Below are positions 57,523 to 64,000 of a DNA stretch of 64,000 nucleotides, in pieces (position 1 is the first letter of the stretch; each line of letters starts with the position of its first letter). Source of the stretch: Blastococcus sp. KM273128 (lineage in GTDB: Bacteria > Actinomycetota > Actinomycetes > Mycobacteriales > Geodermatophilaceae); assembly GCF_021698975.1 (NCBI RefSeq), contig NZ_SSXA01000001.1:92681-156680 (forward strand), given 5' to 3'. Both the position numbers and the translations under genes were made by a program. The notes below the pieces were generated by a model. The model did no database searches. It had not been told where the DNA came from and worked only from the letters and a program-made list of their open reading frames with translations.

Positions 57523-59172
57523 TCACACCAGGTGGTGCTCGTAGGCCCAGGCCGTCGCGGCGGACCGGTTGGGCAGCGCCAGCTTGGTGAAGACGTTGTG
57601 CAGGTGCCGGGCCACGGTCTTGTCGCTGATGACCAGCCGGGCGGCGATCTCGCGGTTGGTGCACCCCTGAGCCACGAGGCGGATGACGTCGACCTCCCGC
57701 TCGGTCAGCCCGGCGGTCCGGGGCCGGGCGCAGAGGCGCTCCAGGTCCGGCGCCGCCCCGACCGCCTGGAAGACGCCCCGCGCCGTGCCCACCTCCATCG
57801 CCGCGGTGTCCTCGTCGCCGAGGCCGCGCAGCGCCCGGCCGACGAGCACACGGGTCCGCGCGGCCTCGTAGGGAGCCCCCAGCGCCGACCAGCGGGCCAG
57901 CGCCGCCGACAGGTGGTCCAGCGCGGGCGCGTACCGGCGCTCGGCGAGCGCGACCGCGCCCCGGGCGCGCGCGGCGGTGGCCCGCAGGGCGCTGGTGCCG
58001 ACGGCGTCGGCGATCCCGCCCAGCTCGACGGACGCCGTCCCGGCCGCCGCGACGTCGCCGGCGTCCAGCAGGATCTCCACGCCGGCGGCCAGCAGCTCGG
58101 TCCGCGGTCGGGGAGCGCGCACCTCGTCCACCACGCCGTCACCGCCGAGGGAGGGCCGGTCGAGGGCGCAGCGGATCGCCGCCACCGCGGCCCCGGTGCG
58201 CCCCTGGGCCAGGCGCAGCAGCGCCAGCCCGGGGTGGGGGTCGTGACCCAGGGCGACGGCCTGCTCGAAGGCGGCCTCGGCGGCAGCCTCGTCGCCCCGC
58301 ACCCGGTGCAGCTCGGCCAGCCTGTAGTGCGCCATCCCGGCGGCGGGGTCGGGTGGGTCGCAGAGCCAGCGGCAGGCGCGGTCGGCCTCCCGGAGCGCCT
58401 CCGCCCAGTCGCCGCGCCACTGGGCCAGCTCGGCGCGGTGCACCAGGCACTGGCCGCGGAACGGGACGAGGCCGGGCTGGGCATCGCACCAGCCGGCCAG
58501 GTCCGCCGTCCACTCCTGGGCCCGGCGCAGGTCGAGGACCTGGTGGCACGCGAGGACGACGGCGCAGTAGACGATCCCCGCCGCGATCGGTGACACGTGC
58601 CCGGCACGCACGGCCACCATCGCCTCGTCGAGGTGCGCCATCCCGCGCGCGGCCGCGCCGCTCCGGATCAGCGCCTGGCCCTGGCCGAGGCAGCCGAGGG
58701 TCGCCAGGTCGACGTCCCCGCAGCGCCGGCCGGTCGCCGTGGCGCGGGCGAAGGCGCGGTGCGCGGCCGCCGGGTCCCCGCGCTCCAGCTCGCCCAGGCC
58801 GGCGGGGAGCAGCAGGTACCCCCACTCGGCGCAGTCCCGCGGTGCGCCCTCCTCCAGGACCCGCTGCGCCCGGGCGATCCAGCCGCTGCCACGTGCCTCG
58901 GCCCCGTGCACGGATACCAGCACCAGGCCGAGCCAGAAGGCGCACCGCGCCGCGGCGAGGGCGTCGCCCCGCTGGAGGAAGGCCTCGTACGCCCTCTCCC
59001 ACGCGTCCTCGGCGACGGCGTCCCTGCGGGTCAGCTGGGCGCTGAGCCCGAACCGCAGCAGGTCCTCCGCGTCGTGGAGCCGGCCCTGGTCGTCGGCCGC
59101 GCCCAGCTGGGTGCAGGCGTCCTCCCACGCGCGGCGGTCCGCGGCGTCGCGCCCCAGTCGTAGGGGGTCCAT
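57523..59172 (-). CDS. LuxR-family transcriptional regulator with TPR-like region
   Basis: 549 residues from ATG at 59172. The first 480 residues are Ala/Leu/Arg-rich helices in repeated pairs, like tetratricopeptide repeats of the large MalT/LAL group but without the ATPase domain. The C-terminal domain is LTEREVDVIRLVAQGCTNREIAARLVISDKTVARHLHNVFTKLAL, a LuxR helix-turn-helix. It probably activates the FAD oxidoreductase gene downstream. The TPR-like part would bind a ligand or partner. Confidence 0.9.
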   Translation of the reverse strand: MDPLRLGRDAADRRAWEDACTQLGAADDQGRLHDAEDLLRFGLSAQLTRRDAVAEDAWERAYEAFLQRGDALAAARCAFWLGLVLVSVHGAEARGSGWIARAQRVLEEGAPRDCAEWGYLLLPAGLGELERGDPAAAHRAFARATATGRRCGDVDLATLGCLGQGQALIRSGAAARGMAHLDEAMVAVRAGHVSPIAAGIVYCAVVLACHQVLDLRRAQEWTADLAGWCDAQPGLVPFRGQCLVHRAELAQWRGDWAEALREADRACRWLCDPPDPAAGMAHYRLAELHRVRGDEAAAEAAFEQAVALGHDPHPGLALLRLAQGRTGAAVAAIRCALDRPSLGGDGVVDEVRAPRPRTELLAAGVEILLDAGDVAAAGTASVELGGIADAVGTSALRATAARARGAVALAERRYAPALDHLSAALARWSALGAPYEAARTRVLVGRALRGLGDEDTAAMEVGTARGVFQAVGAAPDLERLCARPRTAGLTEREVDVIRLVAQGCTNREIAARLVISDKTVARHLHNVFTKLALPNRSAATAWAYEHHLV

Positions 59173-59227
59173 GCCTCCTGGCTACACCCCGGCGGCTCGT
59201 TCGACCAGGGCCGGCCGCGCGGACGGG

Positions 59228-60775
59228 TCAGGACGCGGCGGGACGGCCCCCGGGGGCCGGGGCGTCGTCCCGCGGGAGCACCGCCGGGCCGGCGACCGGG
59301 CACTGGTGGCACTCCTCGATGCGGACCCGCCGGGCACCGGGTGGCGGCACCCGGTCCTCCGGGGCGGCGTCCCCGAGCGGGCGGCGCACGTACAGGATCG
59401 CCAGCAGCGCCCCGGCGGCGAGGAGCCCGGCCAGGATGAGCATCGCCGCGCGGAAGCCGTCGGCGAAGGCATCGGGGTCGGTGTAGTCGGTCCCGCCGAT
59501 CCCCGCGGCGACCGGGACCACCGCGACCGCGAGCAGCCCGGCCGCCCGGGCGACGGCGTTGTTGACCCCCGAGGCGACCCCGGCGTACCGGTCGGGGGCG
59601 GAGTCCAGCACGGTGGCCGTGAGCGGGGCGACCAGCAGGGTGAGCCCGGCGCCGAAGAGCAGCGCCCCGGGTAGGACGTCGAGCAGGTAGGAGGCCTCCG
59701 GGCCGATGCGGAGCATCAGCAGCACGCCGGCGGCGGCCACCAGCGGTCCGGCGGCGAGCAGCGGGCGCGGCCCGATCCGCTGGGCCAGCGCCCCCACCCG
59801 TGCCGAGAACAGCAGCATCAGGACGGTGACCGGCAGCAGCGCGGTGCCGGCCAGCAGCGGGCTGAAGCCGGAGACCACCTGCAGCTGCAGGACCAGCAGC
59901 ACGAACAGCGCCCCGAGCGCGGCGTAGACGAAGAGGGTGACGGCGTTCGCGGCGGTGAACTGCCGCACCGCGAACAGCGACGGCGGCACCAGCGGGTGGG
60001 GCGAGCGACGCTCGACCGACACGAACGCGGCCAGCCCCACGACCCCCGCCGCGAGCCAGGTCCAGATGGCCGCGTCCAGGCCATCCTCCCCGGCCGCGGT
60101 GAGCGCGTAGGTCAGCGCGCCGAGCCCGAGGGCGACCAGCGCCGTCCCGGCCCAGTCCAGCCGCGGCGCGGCGGCCGGGTCGCGCGACTCGGGCACGTGC
60201 CGCAGCGTGACCAGGACGACCAGGGCCGCCAGCGGCAGGTTGACCAGGAAGACCGCCCGCCAGCTCCACTCGACCAGCCAGCCCCCGACGAACGGGCCGA
60301 CGGCGGCGGCGACGCCGGAGAGCCCGGACCAGGCACCGACCGCGGCGGCCCGGTCGGGGCCGGAGAAGGACGCCGAGATGATCGCGAGGCTCCCGGGGGT
60401 CAGCAGCGCCCCGCCGATGCCCTGCAGCGCGCGGGCGGCCACGAGCGTGCCGGTGTTCGGGGCCAGTCCGCACAGCAGCGAGGCGAGGGCGAACCAGCAC
60501 ACGCCGATGACGAAGATCCGCCGGCGCCCGTAGCGGTCGCTGAGCGAGCCGCCCAGCAGGATGAGCGCGGCGAGGGTGAGCGTGTAGGCGTTCACCGTCC
60601 ACTGCAGCCCGGCGAAGTCGGCACCGAGGTCGGACCCGATCCGCTCCAGGGCGACGTTGACGACCGTGGCGTCCAGCATGGCCACGCCCGAGCCGAGCAC
60701 CGTCGCGAGCAGCACCCAGCGCCCCTGCGCGGTGCCCATCCGCAGGCCCGCGCCGACCGGAGGTGGTGCGGTCAT
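59228..60775 (-). CDS. DHA2-family MFS drug efflux transporter
   Basis: 515 residues, about 14 membrane segments, ATG at 60775. The motif LDATVVNVALERIGSDL in the first helix and GSLSDRYGRRRIFVIG in loop 2-3 are typical of the EmrB/QacA group, as is GPFVGGWLVEWSWRAVFLVN (motif C region). The soluble tail carries ECHQCP. It is divergent from helR, and its promoter overlaps the rifamycin-associated element in the shared gap. It is therefore likely to be induced with helR and to export a rifamycin or similar drug; this is inference. Confidence 0.9.
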   Translation of the reverse strand: MTAPPPVGAGLRMGTAQGRWVLLATVLGSGVAMLDATVVNVALERIGSDLGADFAGLQWTVNAYTLTLAALILLGGSLSDRYGRRRIFVIGVCWFALASLLCGLAPNTGTLVAARALQGIGGALLTPGSLAIISASFSGPDRAAAVGAWSGLSGVAAAVGPFVGGWLVEWSWRAVFLVNLPLAALVVLVTLRHVPESRDPAAAPRLDWAGTALVALGLGALTYALTAAGEDGLDAAIWTWLAAGVVGLAAFVSVERRSPHPLVPPSLFAVRQFTAANAVTLFVYAALGALFVLLVLQLQVVSGFSPLLAGTALLPVTVLMLLFSARVGALAQRIGPRPLLAAGPLVAAAGVLLMLRIGPEASYLLDVLPGALLFGAGLTLLVAPLTATVLDSAPDRYAGVASGVNNAVARAAGLLAVAVVPVAAGIGGTDYTDPDAFADGFRAAMLILAGLLAAGALLAILYVRRPLGDAAPEDRVPPPGARRVRIEECHQCPVAGPAVLPRDDAPAPGGRPAAS

Positions 60776-60998
60776 GTGCGTCCTCCTCCGCCGGCTGCCG
60801 TCCGGATCGGCGCGTCGCCCGCCGCTGTGCAACGCCTGGGGGAGCGGGGGATTCCGCGGGCCGGCCGACGGCGGGTGGAGGGCCGTGCGGTGGTCGCCGC
60901 GACCAGGACTGCCCGGGTCGCTGCCGCGTCGACGACCGGAAAGTTCGAGTCGGGCGGCGCCGGCCGCGCAGCAGCGACGTCTTCTCGGCCCACTCGAA

Positions 60999-61027
60999 CG
61001 TATAGCGCACCCCGGGGCTTGCGGCAA
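60999..61027 (-). promoter_or_regulatory. Promoter of the efflux pump gene
   Basis: On the minus strand, TTGCCG (61022-61027) and TATACG (60999-61004) are separated by exactly 17 bases, close to the sigma-70 consensus. The -35 element is part of the rifamycin-associated element, so a factor acting there would affect this promoter directly. Confidence 0.7.
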
Positions 61028-61033
61028 GACCCC
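61014..61033 (+). promoter_or_regulatory. Rifamycin-associated element (RAE)
   Basis: GGGGCTTGCGGCAAGACCCC is an inverted repeat (GGGG-CTTG-CGG-CAAG-A-CCCC). It agrees with the RAE remembered from actinobacterial rifamycin-inactivation genes and helR, where it is needed for induction by rifamycins. It lies 83 bp before the helR start and inside the divergent promoter of the efflux pump. The consensus was recalled, not searched. Confidence 0.85.
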
Positions 61034-61116
61034 GGGGGGCTCGCACACTCGTCCGCCGGGGCCGGCTGACCGCGCGCGGACGGGCGCGGCGGAGGCCCCG
61101 GATCGGAGCCGCTGCC

Positions 61117-63261
61117 GTGACCGTGTCCACCCGTGCCTTCGACCTCCCCGACCACCTCGCCGCCAAGGCCGACCCCGCGCTGGTCGCCGCCGACGAGCGG
61201 CACTTCACCCTGATCGCCGACAGCCTCGCGCGGTCGATCGCCGAGCTCGCCGAACGGCTGGCCGCCGAGCGCGCCGCCCCGGGCGGCGCCGGCCAGGCGG
61301 CGCTGGACCGCGACCTGGAGGTGCACCGGCTGGCCACCCGGCTGCGCACGCTGCGCCGGTTCGGCCTGGACCTGTGCCTGGGGCGGGTCGTCCCGGCCGA
61401 TGGCGGCGAGCCCGTCTACGTGGGGCGGCTCGGGCTCACCGACGGCGCGGGTCGCCGGCTGCTCGTCGACTGGCGCTCCCCGGCGGCGGAGCCGTTCTTC
61501 GCCGCCACCCACGCCGCACCGATGGGGCTGGCCAGCCGCCGCCGCTACCGCTGGACCCGCGGCCGGATCACCGACTACTGGGACGAGGTCTTCACCGCCG
61601 ACGGCCTGGAGGGGCACGCCGCCCTCGACGACCAGTCGGCCTTCCTGGCCAGCCTCGGCGGCACCCGGTCGGCCCGGATGCGCGACGTGCTCGGCACGAT
61701 CCAGGCCGACCAGGACGCGATCGTCCGCGCCGGCTCGCGCGGCGCCCTCGTCGTGGACGGCGGCCCGGGCACGGGCAAGACCGTCGTCGCCCTGCACCGC
61801 GCGGCCTACCTGCTCTACGCCGACCCGCGCCTGGGCCACCGCGGGGGCCGCGTGCTGTTCGTCGGCCCGCACCACCCCTACCTCGCCTACGTCGCCGACG
61901 TCCTGCCCGGCCTCGGGGAGGAGGGGGTGCGCACGTGCACGCTGCGCGACCTGGTGCCCGAGGGTGCCGGCGCCCTCGACGAGGCCGACCCGGAGGTGGC
62001 CCGGCTGAAGTCGTCGGTGGGGATGGTGGCGGCGATCGAGGCGGCCGTCCGGTTCTACGAGGAGCCACCGGCCCGGGGGACCACGGTCACCACGCCGTGG
62101 GACGACGTCCGGCTGACCCCGGAGGACTGGGCCGAGGCGTTCGACGCGGTGGAGGCCGGCACGCCGCACGACGAGGCGCGCGAGCAGGTGTGGGACGCGC
62201 TGGTCGCGATCGTGGTCGACGCGCACGACGGCGACGTCGACCCCGAGCTGGTCCGCGCCGCGGTGCGCCAGGACCGGCAGCTGCGGGCGGCGCTGGACCG
62301 GGCCTGGCCGCTGCTGGACCCGGCCGACGTCGTCGGGGACCTGTGGTCGGTGCCGGCCTACCTGCGGCGGTGCGCGCCGGGGCTCGCGCCCGACGAGGTG
62401 GCGCGGCTGCAGCGCAGCGACCCCCGGGCGTGGACGACGGCCGACCTGCCGCTGCTGGACGCGGCCCGGGTGCGGCTCGGTGACGCGGGGGCGGTGCGGC
62501 GCAGGCAGCGCGAGGAGGCGGTCGTGGCCCGGGAGCGCGAGCGCATGTCGGCGGTGATCGACGAGCTGGTCGCGGCCGACGACTCCGAGCTGCTGCTGAT
62601 GACGAGCCTGCGGCACGGCGACCTGCGCGACGCCCTGGTCGACCGGGACGCCGTGCCCGCGGTGGACGCCGACCCGCTGGCCGGGGCGTTCGCGCACGTC
62701 GTCGTCGACGAGGCCCAGGAGCTCACCGACGCCGAGTGGCAGGTGCTGCTGCGCCGCTGCCCGTCGCGGAGCTTCACCGTGGTCGGCGACCGGGCGCAGG
62801 CCCGGCGCGGCTTCCCCGAGACCTGGGCCGAGCGGCTGCACCGGGTCGGGCTCACCGAGGTGCGGCAGATGTCGCTGACCGTCAACTACCGGACGCCGGC
62901 GGAGGTCATGACAGAGGCCGAGCCGGTGATCCGCGCGGTGCTGCCGGACGCCAACGTGCCGACGTCGGTCCGCAGCACCGGGGTGCCGGTGGGGCACGGG
63001 CCGGTGTCGGAGCTGGACGCGGTCGTGGACGGCTGGCTGGCGGAGCACGTCGAGGGCACCGTCTGCGTGATCGGGGCGCCCTCGTTCCCCGAGCGGCCCC
63101 GGGTGCGGTCGCTGGCCCCGGCGCTGGCGAAGGGGCTGGAGTTCGACCTCGTCGTCCTCGTCGACCCGGAGGCGTTCGGTGCGGGCGTCGGGGGAGCGGT
63201 GGACCGCTACGTCGCGATGACCCGGGCGACGCAGCGGCTCGTCGTCCTCACGAGCCGGTGA
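61117..63261 (+). CDS. helR: HelR, HelD-like RNA polymerase recycling ATPase
   Basis: 714 residues from GTG at 61117. The N-terminal coiled-coil arm (about residues 20-85) is followed by a UvrD/Rep-like motor: Walker A GGPGTGKTV at about 215-223 and DEAQE Walker B near 531. Motif III is VVGDRAQARRGFPETW, motif IV NYRTPAEVM, motif V AKGLEFDLVVL, and motif VI DRYVAMTRATQRLVVL. HelR removes stalled or rifamycin-bound RNA polymerase from DNA and confers tolerance. The RAE just upstream supports HelR over housekeeping HelD. Confidence 0.94.
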   Translation: MTVSTRAFDLPDHLAAKADPALVAADERHFTLIADSLARSIAELAERLAAERAAPGGAGQAALDRDLEVHRLATRLRTLRRFGLDLCLGRVVPADGGEPVYVGRLGLTDGAGRRLLVDWRSPAAEPFFAATHAAPMGLASRRRYRWTRGRITDYWDEVFTADGLEGHAALDDQSAFLASLGGTRSARMRDVLGTIQADQDAIVRAGSRGALVVDGGPGTGKTVVALHRAAYLLYADPRLGHRGGRVLFVGPHHPYLAYVADVLPGLGEEGVRTCTLRDLVPEGAGALDEADPEVARLKSSVGMVAAIEAAVRFYEEPPARGTTVTTPWDDVRLTPEDWAEAFDAVEAGTPHDEAREQVWDALVAIVVDAHDGDVDPELVRAAVRQDRQLRAALDRAWPLLDPADVVGDLWSVPAYLRRCAPGLAPDEVARLQRSDPRAWTTADLPLLDAARVRLGDAGAVRRRQREEAVVARERERMSAVIDELVAADDSELLLMTSLRHGDLRDALVDRDAVPAVDADPLAGAFAHVVVDEAQELTDAEWQVLLRRCPSRSFTVVGDRAQARRGFPETWAERLHRVGLTEVRQMSLTVNYRTPAEVMTEAEPVIRAVLPDANVPTSVRSTGVPVGHGPVSELDAVVDGWLAEHVEGTVCVIGAPSFPERPRVRSLAPALAKGLEFDLVVLVDPEAFGAGVGGAVDRYVAMTRATQRLVVLTSR

Positions 63262-63268
63262 GGTGGGC

Positions 63269-64000
63269 TCAAGCCTCGGTGGCCGCCGCCGGGGGCGGGG
63301 TGGCGGCCCGTCGCCGCGACCGGCGCAGCGGCACCAGCACCGCGACGGCGACCAGCGCGGTGAGCACCAGCCACGGCAGGACGACGCCGAGCACGACGAC
63401 GGCCCCGCCCGCGACCGCGACCAGGGACCGCCACCCGGTGGCCAGCCCGTCGAGGAAGCCGTCCGGCCCGCCGGCCGGGGCGACGCCGAACGGCTCCAGG
63501 TGCACCCGCAGCGTCGAGAGCTCCACCTGGTCGGCGAGCGCGGCCCGCCGCGACTGCAGCGACTCGAGCTCCTGCTGCCGCTGGGAGAGCGCCTGCTCCG
63601 CGTCCAGCAGCGCCTCGGTGGTGGCGGCGTCCGCCATCAGGGCGAGCAGCCGCGCCACCGAGGCCTGCAGCGCGGAGATGCGGGCATCCAGGTCGACGAC
63701 GGTCGCGGTCACGTCGGAGCGGGACACCGACACGTCCTCGACGTCGCCGAGCTCCCCGAGGTCGGCCAGGAGGCCGGTCAGCGCGTCCGCCGGCACCCGC
63801 ACGACGAGATCCGCGACGACGCCCTCGACGCCGTCCGCGACGGAGGTGGACTGCACCGCGCGCTCGTCGACGCGTCCACCGGCGGCCTCCACGAGCTCGC
63901 TCACCTGCTGCGCACCGGCGGCCGGGTCGGCGACGGCGAGGGAGGTGCCGGCGGTGGTGACCACCTGCCGGTCGGGGGCGGCCTCCTCGCTGCCGGGGAG
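63269..64000 (-). CDS. DUF4349-type membrane protein, N-terminus beyond the window
   Basis: 244 codons are visible; the gene begins right of the window. The sequence VSELVEAAGGRVDERAVQS, then VVRVPADALTGLLADLGELGDVEDVSVSRSDVT and a coiled coil (ARISALQASVARLLALMADAATTEALLDAEQALSQRQQELESLQSRR) is the DUF4349 pattern. A C-terminal membrane segment (VAGGAVVVLGVVLPWLVLTALVAVAVLVPL) and a basic tail follow. These are exported, membrane-anchored proteins of unknown role. It converges with helR, seven bases apart. Confidence 0.85.
   Translation of the reverse strand, partial: LPGSEEAAPDRQVVTTAGTSLAVADPAAGAQQVSELVEAAGGRVDERAVQSTSVADGVEGVVADLVVRVPADALTGLLADLGELGDVEDVSVSRSDVTATVVDLDARISALQASVARLLALMADAATTEALLDAEQALSQRQQELESLQSRRAALADQVELSTLRVHLEPFGVAPAGGPDGFLDGLATGWRSLVAVAGGAVVVLGVVLPWLVLTALVAVAVLVPLRRSRRRAATPPPAAATEA

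Larger units (their letters stand above)
60776..61116. other. Divergent control region between the efflux pump and helR
   Basis: 341 bp without a gene. It holds the rifamycin-associated element (61014-61033), a good promoter for the pump, and an expected 5' leader of roughly 215 nt for the pump mRNA. In the leader no clear hairpin or leader peptide was identified. The helR side of the element is only about 85 bp long. Confidence 0.7.

Overview
This 64 kb window is high-GC DNA (well over 70% G+C) from an actinobacterial chromosome. It carries a fused F420 synthase gene (fbiC), a DsbA-family protein of the mycothiol-dependent nitroreductase type, HelR, many GTG and TTG starts, and leaderless-looking promoters. 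Gene content and the repeat families point towards Geodermatophilaceae (Blastococcus, Geodermatophilus or Modestobacter-like). The genus is an inference; no rRNA is present to fix it.

Layout. 0-2.1 kb is a decayed patch: the 3' end of a hydrolase gene, a small HTH-type gene broken twice with a tandem palindromic operator in front of it, a fragment resembling the end of fbiC, and an atypical-composition orphan ORF. 2.2-14.7 kb holds fbiC, an ABC exporter, an ECF sigma/anti-sigma pair, flavin and FAD enzymes, an SGNH hydrolase, a GGDEF/EAL protein and a luciferase-like monooxygenase. 14.8-19.2 kb is the NAD de novo operon nadA-nadB-nadC, divergent from its probable repressor nrtR. 20.6 kb has tRNA-Arg(TCT).

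20.8-45.5 kb follows, with insertions, the order remembered for Mycobacterium tuberculosis Rv2478c to Rv2465c: ssb paralogue, ettA, thioesterase, alpha-glucosidase, glbO, HNH protein, DUF5130 protein, pepN, DsbA-like protein, rpiB. Inserted into it are a biotin ECF importer (bioY-bioM-bioN), an S9 peptidase, an MFS protein, kynureninase, an amidase and a CtaJ-like protein. At 41.5-43.3 kb a transposon-like element with unusually long terminal inverted repeats lies between the DsbA-like gene and rpiB.

45.6-59.2 kb has an E. coli-type argG behind ARG-box-like palindromes, an Eis-type acetyltransferase, a two-component system, an exported lipoprotein and a secreted 5'-nucleotidase, a SigG-type sigma factor, and an FAD oxidoreductase next to a LuxR regulator. 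59.2-63.3 kb is a divergent pair, a DHA2-type efflux pump and helR. They share an intergenic region with a perfect-looking rifamycin-associated element, which suggests one antibiotic-responsive locus combining RNA polymerase rescue and efflux. A DUF4349-type protein runs off the right edge.

Between genes, a dispersed hairpin repeat with a conserved loop and stems that differ but stay complementary occurs just after four coding regions. Two other terminator sequences each recur at two loci.
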